From Limosilactobacillus caccae (GTDB lineage Bacteria > Bacillota > Bacilli > Lactobacillales > Lactobacillaceae), in contig NZ_FTOY01000009.1 of NCBI RefSeq assembly GCF_900156885.1, forward strand, positions 62,001-126,000: a DNA stretch of 64,000 nucleotides, written 5' to 3'. Both the position numbers and the translations under genes were made by a program. The notes below the pieces were generated by a model that was given only the letters and a program-made list of their open reading frames with translations, was not told the origin of the DNA and made no database searches. This document shows, in pieces, positions 41,204-48,070 of the stretch (its first letter is position 1; each line of letters begins with the position of its first letter).

Positions 41204-41875
41204 TTGACTCCAATGAAGGAAGACTACCTAAAAATCATTTTTGAATTAGGCGGTAGTCACAAAAAAGTTTCTAATAAAGAGATTTCCCTTGGACTAGGAA
41301 TTGCCGCTGGATCAGTTACCGAGATGATTTCCAAGTTGGCTGACGAAGGGCTTGTTGTTCATGAACCATACGCTGGTATTTCGTTAACCGAAAAAGGACA
41401 AAAGTATGCTGCCGAGTTGGTTCGAAAGCACCGTTTGTGGGAGACCTTCCTAGTTGATAAGCTCCACTACAACTTTGCTGATGTTCACTCGGAGGCAGAA
41501 ATTTTAGAGCACCAGACGAGTGACCGGCTGGCAACTGCCTTAGATACCTTTTTACAACATCCAGACCATTGCCCACACGGGGGAGTAATTCCCTCAGCTA
41601 ATGGCAAGTTTCCTGATGTTACCCACCGCCTGTTAGCAGATGCCGATGATGGCGAGACAGTTGAACTAGAGCGGTTCTTAGATAATCACGAACTGTTAAC
41701 TTATCTTGAAGAGCTTGGCTTGCGGCCACAAGAACAAGTCAAGGTCATCCGTCATGAACCATTTGAAGGTCCAGTAGTAATCAAGAAGCAGGAAAGCGAT
41801 AAAGAGATTAGCGTGTCTTACAAGGCATCCCACAATATTTTTATCGAGCCGGATAAGCCACAGCAGAATGACTAG
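41204..41875 (+). CDS. DtxR-family metal-dependent regulator, MntR/SloR-like
   Basis: 223 residues with a TTG start six bases after AGAGGTGA. Winged helix (MKEDYLKIIFELGG ... AAGSVTEMISKLADEGLV), dimerisation/metal domain (LVRKHRLWETFLVDKL, SEAEILEHQTSDRL) and a C-terminal FeoA-like SH3 domain. Where DtxR has a metal-binding Cys (the C-x-x-E-H motif) this protein has Glu (E-I-L-E-H), as in manganese-type MntR and SloR, and the N-terminal Asp is kept. It therefore probably senses manganese (or iron) and represses or tunes transport genes; the neighbouring VIT and CDF genes are natural candidates. Confidence 0.85.
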   Translation: MTPMKEDYLKIIFELGGSHKKVSNKEISLGLGIAAGSVTEMISKLADEGLVVHEPYAGISLTEKGQKYAAELVRKHRLWETFLVDKLHYNFADVHSEAEILEHQTSDRLATALDTFLQHPDHCPHGGVIPSANGKFPDVTHRLLADADDGETVELERFLDNHELLTYLEELGLRPQEQVKVIRHEPFEGPVVIKKQESDKEISVSYKASHNIFIEPDKPQQND

Positions 41876-41895
41876 GTAAATAGTGGCTGGTATGG

Positions 41896-42016
41896 TATAA
41901 TAGTTACTGTAGTTTTTTTAAGTGCGGTTAGTTCGGTTGTTTCATTGCAATGGATTCTCTTCACCTGAGACGATTACATATTTTTATTAGTGCGAGATGC
42001 ACAGGAGGATTCCAAG
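41896..42016 (+). promoter_or_regulatory. Promoter and long 5' leader of the cold-shock gene
   Basis: An extended -10 (TGGTATAAT; hexamer 41896-41901) is followed by a leader of about 110 nt ending in CAGGAGG. Long leaders that refold at low temperature are typical of csp mRNAs. Confidence 0.6.
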
Positions 42017-42217
42017 ATGGAACAAGGAACTGTTAAATGGTTTAATAACGACAAAGGTTACGGCTTTATTAGTCGTGACAGTGGTGATGACGTCTTCGTT
42101 CACTTTTCAGCGATCCAAGGCGATGGCTTTAAGTCATTAGAAGAAGGTCAACATGTGACATTTGACGTTGAAGAAGGCGACCGTGGTCTCCAAGCGGCAA
42201 ATGTTGTTAAAGCCTAA
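42017..42217 (+). CDS. cspA: Cold-shock protein (CspA family)
   Basis: 66 residues from the ATG at 42017, ten bases after CAGGAGG; the longer reading frame from 41990 is rejected. It is a single cold-shock domain: [18 protein letters not shown] (RNP1), DVFVHFSAI (RNP2) and GPQAANVV-like end ([10 protein letters not shown]). It binds single-stranded RNA and DNA and melts RNA structure. Monocistronic, with a long leader and a strong terminator. The symbol denotes the family, not orthology to E. coli cspA. Confidence 0.95.
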   Translation: MEQGTVKWFNNDKGYGFISRDSGDDVFVHFSAIQGDGFKSLEEGQHVTFDVEEGDRGLQAANVVKA

Positions 42218-42236
42218 TTAACAATAACTTACCTCA

Positions 42237-42278
42237 AGCAGGAAGAATCGGGACTAGCTGATTCTTCCTGCTTTTTTC
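42237..42278 (+). terminator. Terminator of the cold-shock gene
   Basis: AGCAGGAAGAATC pairs with GATTCTTCCTGCT, followed by T5-6. Confidence 0.92.
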
Positions 42279-42344
42279 GATGTTGAGCTTAGCAGCAAAA
42301 ATGTGGATAATAAAGGGCATATATTTAATGAGGCGGTGAGGCAA

Positions 42345-43100
42345 ATGCTGACAAAAAGAAGGCGGGCACTAGCATTGAAAACCTGCTTGCTGGCTGGAAG
42401 GATCTTAATCGAAAACGGTTCTAACATGGAACGGGTCAATGATACCCTTTCCCGAATGGCGACTAGTGCTGGCTTACATAATTTTGAGGCTTTTACAACG
42501 GTCACGGGGATTGTTGTTGGCACCATTGACGAGCCGCATGCGCAGGTAATTACGATCCGCCGGCGGAAAAATGATTTGAGCAAAATCGCTGACGTTAATG
42601 AAGTTTCCCGGGAACTTGCCCGGCACAAGATTGATGTTCCCCAGGCTTTAGCAAAATTAAAGCTAATTGACCGCCAGCAAATGCCCCGGTGGCAAAATTG
42701 GTATGAAGCATTGGCCGCCGCAATCCTAAGTGGGGCATTGATGATTGCTTTTACTGGCAATATTGCAGACTCGTGGGCCGGCTTTATTACCGGTGGCTGT
42801 GGTTATGCGGCCTTTTCATACCTGCTACGGAAGTTTAAGATCCAGTACCTTGGGGAATTTTGCTCGTCGCTTGTGATTGGCATTCTCGCGGTGATTTTTG
42901 TCAAGTTAAACCTCGCAAACAACATCAATGACATTATTATCGGGGCGGTTATGCCACTAGTGCCAGGGGTGCCCTTGACCAATGCAGCGCGAGACCTTGT
43001 TTCCGGCAACTTAATTAGCGGGCCAACCCGGGGGATTGAGGCAGTCTTAACCGCAGTCTCGATTGGGAGTGCAATTGTAATTGTCTTGCACTTTAATTAA
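42345..43100 (+). CDS. Threonine/serine exporter, ThrE N-terminal (DUF1212) subunit
   Basis: 251 residues from the ATG at 42345 behind GGTGAGG. It has the DUF1212 landmarks: CLLAGRILIENGSNMERVNDTLSRM, FTTVTGIVVG, then helices with GGCGYAAFSYLL and the PLVPGVPLTNAARDLVSGNLISGPTRGIEAVL block. It corresponds to the first half of the fused ThrE at 18583 and to YjjP. Eleven bases separate it from the gene for the second half, so the two form a two-component exporter. Substrate (Thr, Ser or a dicarboxylate such as succinate, as for YjjPB) is not certain. Confidence 0.87.
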   Translation: MLTKRRRALALKTCLLAGRILIENGSNMERVNDTLSRMATSAGLHNFEAFTTVTGIVVGTIDEPHAQVITIRRRKNDLSKIADVNEVSRELARHKIDVPQALAKLKLIDRQQMPRWQNWYEALAAAILSGALMIAFTGNIADSWAGFITGGCGYAAFSYLLRKFKIQYLGEFCSSLVIGILAVIFVKLNLANNINDIIIGAVMPLVPGVPLTNAARDLVSGNLISGPTRGIEAVLTAVSIGSAIVIVLHFN

Positions 43101-43111
43101 GGAGGAACAGT

Positions 43112-43585
43112 ATGAATTGGGCTAATATTATTTTTCAATTTATCCTCTGCTATGTTTCGACCGTCTGCTTCGGGATTCTTCTCCACATTCCCGTAAAGGC
43201 TTATAATGCAGCCGGCTTGATTGGTGGTGGGGTCTGGGTAATCTACTGGATTTTGTATTATCACCGGGGAGTCGACCTGGCCTTTAGCAACCTGCTCGCC
43301 GCAATTCTTATTTCCCTTCTGAGCCAAGCCGCTGCCCGCCGGTTACGGATGCCAATTATCGTGTTCAACGTTCCCGCCCTGGTGCCATTTGTGCCCGGGG
43401 GACAGGCCTATAAGATGGTGCGGAACTTTGCAATTGGCAATTACCATTTGGTGAGTGTCTACTTTTACCAGGTCGTCGTCATCGTCGGGGCGATTACCCT
43501 TGGCTTTGGACTGGGCGAGCTGATGAACCGGGTGCTTAATTATGTCCGTCAATATTTAATCAAAAAGTCCCGCTTCAATTCATAA
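43112..43585 (+). CDS. Threonine/serine exporter, ThrE C-terminal (DUF3815) subunit
   Basis: 157 residues after AAGGAGG. Four to five helices with LIGGGVWVIYWILYYHRG, MPIIVFNVPALVPFVPGGQAYKMVRNF and a C-terminal GFGLGELMNRVL helix: the YjjB-like half of a ThrE transporter. It is co-transcribed with the DUF1212 subunit just upstream and should assemble with it in the membrane. Confidence 0.87.
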   Translation: MNWANIIFQFILCYVSTVCFGILLHIPVKAYNAAGLIGGGVWVIYWILYYHRGVDLAFSNLLAAILISLLSQAAARRLRMPIIVFNVPALVPFVPGGQAYKMVRNFAIGNYHLVSVYFYQVVVIVGAITLGFGLGELMNRVLNYVRQYLIKKSRFNS

Positions 43586-43636
43586 CAGTGTGGTATACTC
43601 AACTTTGATTATCTTAGATTAGGAGAATTTAACATT

Positions 43637-44311
43637 ATGTTTATTGAACGTGATAGCCATCGCTGGTGGCGCTTTGCTTTAAGCGGTGGTTTCTTTATTG
43701 CCTTGATGCTGTTAATTATGTTTAACTCATCGGTGGTGACAATGATTGACGCCGTTTTGCAATCATTATTTACCAGCCAACGGCTTGAATCGATTGGCTG
43801 GTTTCATGCCTTAATGACGTTAATGTCATTTCTTGCCGAACCCAAGCTTGATCTAGTGTGGGTTTTGATTATTGCGGTTGTTCTGTGGGTTAAGCATTAC
43901 CGGATTTCTGCTCTGTGGGCGTTAGGAACAATCTTTGGGGGCGATGTGTTTGGCGAAATTTTCAAGCACCTTGTTAAGCGGGTACGGCCGGCACAACACC
44001 TTGCAGCTGATGATGGCTACAGTTTTCCTAGTGGGCACACCCTGGGGATCTTTTTAGTCGTTGCCATCCTATTCTTAGTAGTAATTCCGCTGATTCAAAA
44101 GGCATCAACAAGGGCGATCTTGCAGATCCTGCTTATCTTTGCGGTCTTCTTCTTAGCGGTGTCGCGGGTTTACTTATACGCCCACTGGCCATTTGATACG
44201 GTAGGGGCAATGCTACTTGCTTACGCATGGTTACAAGTTGCTGAGTGGCTGTATGTTGCCTTTGCACCACGGTTACAACAGCTGCCGTTGTTTAGAAGTG
44301 CTGAAATCTAA
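43637..44311 (+). CDS. PAP2-family membrane phosphatase
   Basis: 224 residues, about six helices. The three phosphatase motifs are present: KRVRPAQ (motif 1), YSFPSGHTLG (motif 2, with catalytic His) and SRVYLYAHWPFDTVGAM (motif 3). Members dephosphorylate phosphatidylglycerol phosphate, phosphatidic acid or undecaprenyl pyrophosphate; which applies here is unknown. It has its own ribosome site (TAGGAGAA) and terminator. Confidence 0.9.
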   Translation: MFIERDSHRWWRFALSGGFFIALMLLIMFNSSVVTMIDAVLQSLFTSQRLESIGWFHALMTLMSFLAEPKLDLVWVLIIAVVLWVKHYRISALWALGTIFGGDVFGEIFKHLVKRVRPAQHLAADDGYSFPSGHTLGIFLVVAILFLVVIPLIQKASTRAILQILLIFAVFFLAVSRVYLYAHWPFDTVGAMLLAYAWLQVAEWLYVAFAPRLQQLPLFRSAEI

Positions 44312-44315
44312 TAAT

Positions 44316-44343
44316 AAAAAGGCTGGTTTTTCCAGTCTTTTTT
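44316..44343 (+). terminator. Terminator after the PAP2 gene
   Basis: AAAGGCTGG pairs with CCAGTCTTT, followed by T-rich sequence. Confidence 0.85.
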
Positions 44344-44358
44344 ATTATTTCCCGGGAA

Positions 44359-44844
44359 ATGAAAATGAGAGTTAAAACTAAACGGTTAATATTACAGAGT
44401 GTTAGCAGCGATGATGATATTCAAAGACTGGCGACGTTGTTGGCTGATCCCTTCTTAGCGGATCAAGTAGGGCTGCTTTTGCCGGAAACGAAAGTTGAAC
44501 GCATTGCCGCAATTAAGATGTTGGTAAAGGGGAATCATGTCTTATTGATTAATCACCCGGCTAACGGCGATTTACTGGGGATGATTGAACTCAGTGTTTA
44601 TCATGGCGAGGAAGGCGAAATTCTTGCCCATCAATATGAACTCGGCTACTTATTGGCAGAAAATGCCCGCAATAATGGCTACATGACAGAGGCGGTGCGG
44701 GGGATGATTGAGTTATTGCCCGGCGGTACAATCTTGCACGCAATAGTGCGTGAAGAAAATACACCATCGCGGCGTGTCTTAGCAAAGTGTGGCTTTACGA
44801 GTGAGGATAATAAACATTGGATCTTGCATAAACTTGCAATTTAA
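44359..44844 (+). CDS. GNAT-family N-acetyltransferase
   Basis: 161 residues. RimJ/RimL-like pattern: an N-terminal TKRLILQSVSSDDDIQRLATLLADP, central GMIELSVYH and YELGYLLAENARNNGYMTEAVRGMIEL (acetyl-CoA site region), and terminal REENTPSRRVLAKCGFT. It transfers acetyl from acetyl-CoA to an amine, possibly a ribosomal protein N-terminus or small molecule. The ribosome site is weak (GGGAA), so the start (44359 or 44365) is uncertain. Confidence 0.85.
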   Translation: MKMRVKTKRLILQSVSSDDDIQRLATLLADPFLADQVGLLLPETKVERIAAIKMLVKGNHVLLINHPANGDLLGMIELSVYHGEEGEILAHQYELGYLLAENARNNGYMTEAVRGMIELLPGGTILHAIVREENTPSRRVLAKCGFTSEDNKHWILHKLAI

Positions 44845-44861
44845 ATTCAGTAGGGTATAAT
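44834..44861 (+). promoter_or_regulatory. Promoter upstream of the lysine riboswitch
   Basis: TTGCAA (44834-44839), a 16-bp spacer and TATAAT (44856-44861). Transcription would start just before the aptamer. Confidence 0.7.
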
Positions 44862-44867
44862 TTCATC

Positions 44868-45035
44868 AAGATGAAGAGGTTGCATATTTTATCAGTAGCC
44901 CTTGCTAGGTGGATAAGCGCCGTAGCACTGGTGAAAGGGAAATATGCCGAAACAGTACTAGCCTTATCACTAGTAGCTGTTGGGCCATCGTCATAATAGG
45001 CGGTGGACTGTCGCAGATTTTGCGGGGCGCTTCCT
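44868..45035 (+). ncRNA. Lysine riboswitch (L box) aptamer
   Basis: The conserved L-box elements occur in order: AGAGGTTGC (44875), AGTAG, GGTGAAAGGG (44929-44939 region), ATGCCGAA, TTGGG, GGACTGT and GGGGCGCTTCC. This is the five-helix lysine aptamer fold. It precedes a terminator hairpin and the lysine permease gene, so lysine should cause premature termination and shut off uptake. Confidence 0.9.
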
Positions 45036-45067
45036 AATTTGATTCAACAATGACGGATATAAAAGTT

Positions 45068-45109
45068 GGGTCTTCTGGTTGGGTTACCGAGCAGAAGGCC
45101 TTTTAATTT
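45068..45109 (+). terminator. Expression-platform terminator of the lysine riboswitch
   Basis: GGTCTTCTG (45069-45077) pairs with CAGAAGGCC (45092-45100), followed by TTTTAATTT. It lies between the aptamer and the permease start. Confidence 0.85.
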
Positions 45110-45152
45110 GTCCTCTGCAAATAGCAAATGCAAAAAATGGAGGAATTTTTTT

Positions 45153-46631
45153 ATGGCAAATGACACAAAGTCGACCGGTCATATTGAACGGACGCTTGAA
45201 ACGCGACACTTATCAATGATCGCTCTTGGGGGAACGATCGGGACTGGGCTATTTATTGCTAGTGGGTCTGCAATTTCTACTGCCGGGCCTGGTGGTGCAC
45301 TTGTCGCATATGCTGTGATGGGAATTATGGTTTACTTTTTAATGACTAGTCTTGGCGAGATGGCAACGTATATGCCACTGACTGGTTCATTCTCGGCTTA
45401 TGCGACGAAGTTTGTTGATCCCGCACTGGGATTTGCCCTTGGCTGGAATTACTGGTTTAACTGGGCAATCACAATTCCGGTTGATGTTACAACCGCCGGA
45501 ATTGTGATGAATTACTGGTTGCCGAATGTCCCTGGCTGGGTATTCAGTTTGGTCGTAATGATCTTGATTTTCGTGATTAACTATCTTTCTGTCCGTTCTT
45601 ATGGTGAGACTGAGTTTTGGTTGGCACTGATTAAGGTCGTGACCGTTATTGTCTTCCTTGTTGTGGGGGTTGCAATCATCTTTGGAGTGATGGGTGGCCA
45701 CCAGCCAGTTGGGTTAAGCAACTTCCACTACAAGCAGGCCCCATTTGTGGGTGGTGTGCCCGCAATCATCAGTGTCTTCCTCGTTGCTGGTTTCTCATTC
45801 CAGGGGACAGAAATGATTGGGATTACTGCTGGTGAAGCAGCTACTCCCGAAAAGTCAGTTGCAAAAGCAATTCATTCCACTTTCTGGCGGATCCTATTGT
45901 TCTACATCCTGGCAATTTTTGTAATTGCATGTATTTTGCCATATACAGATAAGAACTTATTAAACCAGGACGTTTCAAACATCACGATGAGTCCATTTAC
46001 AATTGTGTTCAAGCGGGCCGGGCTTGCCTTTGCCGCTAGTGTCATGAACGCGGTTATCTTAACTGCCGTTATCTCAGCTGCTAACTCTGGCCTCTATGCC
46101 TCAACCCGGATGCTTTATTCTCAGGCACGGGAAGGTTATGCCTGGAAGATTTTTGGTTACGTAAACCGGCGGGGAATTCCAATTTATGCCTTGCTCGGCA
46201 CGATGGTTGTTTCCCTAGGGGCGTATGCGACGCAATTTATCGGTCCCCAAGCATACAACTACTTGATTGGGGCTTCCGGGTTGTGTGGTTTCATCGCTTG
46301 GCTGGGAATTGCGATTTCTCACTTGCGGTTCAGACGGGCCTTCTTGAAGCAAGGTCACACCCTTGATGAGTTGAAGTACCACGCAACTGGCTTCCCATTC
46401 GGACCAATCTTTGCCTTACTTCTTTGTATCGTGGTTATGTGTGGGCAAAATGTCGATGCCTTCATCAAGATGGACTGGCAAAACATTTTGATCACTTACA
46501 TGAGTGTGCCGTTGTTCTTGATCTTATTCCTCTACTACAAGATTCGTTACAAGACGCATCTCATCCCCCTAAAGAAGGTTGACTTGTCAAAGAAGACCAA
46601 GGGTGAATCATACGAAGCAAAAGAAGATTAG
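45153..46631 (+). CDS. lysP: Lysine-specific APC permease
   Basis: 492 residues from the ATG at 45153 behind GGAGGAA; the frame extends 29 codons upstream through the terminator hairpin and is not the true start. Twelve helices of the amino acid/polyamine superfamily, with TRHLSMIALGGTIGTGLFIASGSAI, SLGEMATYMPLTGSF, WNYWFNWAITIPVDVTTAGI and GFSFQGTEMIGITAGEA, all strongly LysP-like. It imports L-lysine with protons. The lysine riboswitch upstream supports the substrate directly. Confidence 0.95.
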   Translation: MANDTKSTGHIERTLETRHLSMIALGGTIGTGLFIASGSAISTAGPGGALVAYAVMGIMVYFLMTSLGEMATYMPLTGSFSAYATKFVDPALGFALGWNYWFNWAITIPVDVTTAGIVMNYWLPNVPGWVFSLVVMILIFVINYLSVRSYGETEFWLALIKVVTVIVFLVVGVAIIFGVMGGHQPVGLSNFHYKQAPFVGGVPAIISVFLVAGFSFQGTEMIGITAGEAATPEKSVAKAIHSTFWRILLFYILAIFVIACILPYTDKNLLNQDVSNITMSPFTIVFKRAGLAFAASVMNAVILTAVISAANSGLYASTRMLYSQAREGYAWKIFGYVNRRGIPIYALLGTMVVSLGAYATQFIGPQAYNYLIGASGLCGFIAWLGIAISHLRFRRAFLKQGHTLDELKYHATGFPFGPIFALLLCIVVMCGQNVDAFIKMDWQNILITYMSVPLFLILFLYYKIRYKTHLIPLKKVDLSKKTKGESYEAKED

Positions 46632-46635
46632 TAAA

Positions 46636-46676
46636 AAAGAGCGAAAAAGGAAACTTCCTTCTCGCTCCTTTTTAGT
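46636..46676 (+). terminator. Terminator of lysP
   Basis: GAGCGA...GGAA and TTCC...TCGCTC form a long stem followed by T5. Confidence 0.85.
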
Positions 46677-46731
46677 TTAAATGTTAGAATAACTTTCGTG
46701 ACTTTTGAAATTAACAGGAGGAAATAATTAA

Positions 46732-47373
46732 ATGATTGCTTTAGCTGGAACAATCGGTGCTGGAAAGACTAGTTTAACGCAACTGTTGGCAGACCATCTT
46801 CATAGTCAAGCTTTTTATGAATCAGTCGATGACAATAAGATTTTGCCATTGTTTTATAAGGATCCCCAAAAGTATGGCTTCTTACTCCAAATCTACTTCT
46901 TAAATAAGCGTCTTGATGAGATCAAGAATTCTTACGACAACGATTTAAATGTCTTAGACCGGTCAATTTTTGAAGATGCACTCCTGTTCAAGCTTAACGC
47001 TGACATGGGGCGGGCAACGGAGACAGAATCGGACATTTACTCGTCACTCCTAAAAAACATGATGGAAGAATTACCAGAACAACACCATCAAAAAGCCCCT
47101 AACCTTTTGATCACGATTAAGGTATCATTTGAGACGATGCTTGAACGGATTGAGAAGCGGGGCCGTTCATACGAACAGATTGCTAATGATCCATCACTTT
47201 ACTCTTACTACAAAAACCTTAATGAACGCTACACAACCTGGTATGAGCAGTATGACGAAAGTCCTAAGATGATGATCGACGGGGACAAGTATGACTTTGT
47301 TGAAGATGAGCAAGCGGCAAAGCAAGTTTTGGCGATGATTGATCAAAAATTAGTTGAATTGAACCTTAAATAG
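46732..47373 (+). CDS. Deoxynucleoside kinase (dAK/dGK type)
   Basis: 213 residues after AGGAGG. P-loop GTIGAGKTS (residues 6-14), the DRSIFEDALLF block with the catalytic DRS motif, and the LID-like EKRGRSYEQ. It phosphorylates deoxyadenosine, deoxyguanosine or deoxycytidine for salvage. Lactobacilli often carry two such genes in tandem; only one is present here, so its specificity cannot be told. The tRNA promoter starts three bases after its stop codon. Confidence 0.9.
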   Translation: MIALAGTIGAGKTSLTQLLADHLHSQAFYESVDDNKILPLFYKDPQKYGFLLQIYFLNKRLDEIKNSYDNDLNVLDRSIFEDALLFKLNADMGRATETESDIYSSLLKNMMEELPEQHHQKAPNLLITIKVSFETMLERIEKRGRSYEQIANDPSLYSYYKNLNERYTTWYEQYDESPKMMIDGDKYDFVEDEQAAKQVLAMIDQKLVELNLK

Positions 47374-47376
47374 GGT

Positions 47377-47405
47377 TTGACAATTATTTGGATGGATGGT
47401 ATATT
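47377..47405 (+). promoter_or_regulatory. Promoter of the tRNA-Val/Leu unit
   Basis: TTGACA (47377-47382), a 17-bp spacer and TATATT (47400-47405). AGGCTG and CAGCCT then form a small hairpin (47410-47432) immediately before the tRNA. Confidence 0.85.
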
Positions 47406-47437
47406 AAATAGGCTGATTTATATCGACAGCCTATTTT

Positions 47438-47510
47438 GGAGGATTAGCTCAGTTGGGAGAGCATCTGCCTTACAAGCAGAGGGTCACAGGTTCGAGCCCT
47501 GTATCCTCCA
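47438..47510 (+). tRNA. tRNA-Val (anticodon TAC)
   Basis: 73-nt cloverleaf with acceptor GGAGGAT/ATCCTCC, discriminator A and anticodon arm CTGCCTTACAAGCAG. No encoded CCA. Confidence 0.96.
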
Positions 47511-47520
47511 TTTATTTTTT

Positions 47521-47604
47521 GCGGATGTGGCGGAATTGGCAGACGCGCAAGATTTAGGATCTTGTATCATTTATGATGTAAGGGTTCAAGTCCCTTCATC
47601 CGCA
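47521..47604 (+). tRNA. tRNA-Leu (anticodon TAG)
   Basis: 84-nt class II tRNA with a long variable arm; acceptor GCGGATG/CATCCGC, anticodon loop TTTAGGA. Confidence 0.95.
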
Positions 47605-47626
47605 TTTAATATTTTGAAAATTATCA

Positions 47627-47655
47627 TTGACAGATGAATGGTTTTCATGTATTAT
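47627..47655 (+). promoter_or_regulatory. Second tRNA promoter (Gly/Arg unit)
   Basis: TTGACA (47627-47632), a 17-bp spacer and TATTAT (47650-47655). Confidence 0.8.
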
Positions 47656-47692
47656 TAATAATCGTTGATAGGAATTATCTTATCAGAGATAT

Positions 47693-47764
47693 GCGGAAGT
47701 AGTTCAGTGGTAGAACATCACCTTGCCATGGTGGGGGTCGCGGGTTCGAATCCCGTCTTCCGCT
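47693..47764 (+). tRNA. tRNA-Gly (anticodon GCC)
   Basis: 72-nt cloverleaf: acceptor GCGGAAG/CTTCCGC with discriminator T, anticodon arm CACCTTGCCATGGTG. Confidence 0.96.
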
Positions 47765-47769
47765 TTTTT

Positions 47770-47843
47770 GCACCCATAGCGCAATTGGATAGAGTGTCTG
47801 ACTACGAATCAGAAGGTTGAAGGTTCGACTCCTTCTGGGTGCA
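47770..47843 (+). tRNA. tRNA-Arg (anticodon ACG)
   Basis: 74-nt cloverleaf: acceptor GCACCCA/TGGGTGC, anticodon arm CTGACTACGAATCAG. A34 would be edited to inosine by TadA to read CGN codons. Confidence 0.96.
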
Positions 47844-47850
47844 TCTTAAT

Positions 47851-47890
47851 GCGTGGCAGTTATCTTAGTGGTAGTTGCGGCGCTTTTTTT
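47851..47890 (+). pseudogene. tRNA relic (5' half, Gly-like) ending in a T7 tract
   Basis: The segment resembles the first third of a tRNA: a GCG-type start and a D-loop TTAGTGGTAG almost identical to that of tRNA-Gly (TCAGTGGTAG). It stops before any anticodon arm, and the closing GCGGCGC pairs loosely with the start, followed by T7. It may be a decayed tRNA now serving as a weak terminator between tRNA-Arg and tRNA-Pro. Confidence 0.5.
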
Positions 47891-47892
47891 AT

Positions 47893-47966
47893 CGGGAATT
47901 AGCTCAGTTTGGTAGAGCGCTGCGTTCGGGACGCAGAGGTCGCAAGTTCAAATCTTGTATTCCCGA
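47893..47966 (+). tRNA. tRNA-Pro (anticodon CGG)
   Basis: 74-nt cloverleaf: acceptor CGGGAAT/ATTCCCG with discriminator A, anticodon arm CTGCGTTCGGGACGCAG giving CGG, which reads CCG. No promoter of its own is obvious. Confidence 0.94.
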
Positions 47967-47975
47967 TCTACTTGT

Positions 47976-48023
47976 AAAAAGGCTGTTCATGACGTAGTAA
48001 ATACGTTAGAACAGCCTTTTAAT
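47976..48023. terminator. Terminator of the tRNA cluster
   Basis: AAAAAGGCTGTTC pairs with GAACAGCCTTTT. It also serves the convergent CdaR-type gene. Confidence 0.9.
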
Positions 48024-48070
48024 GTTTTAAACCGTTATTCAAAACAGACAGGCTAGTCATTATTATCAAG

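Noticed and set aside
44868-45109. T-box leader upstream of the APC permease
   Set aside because: No T-box antiterminator motif; the conserved elements are those of the lysine L box.
45066-45152. Upstream extension of lysP by 29 codons
   Set aside because: It passes through the riboswitch terminator hairpin and lacks a ribosome site; GGAGGAA precedes the ATG at 45153.
47377-47637. 86-codon ORF across the tRNA-Val and tRNA-Leu genes
   Set aside because: It covers the tRNA promoter and two tRNA genes and has no ribosome site.
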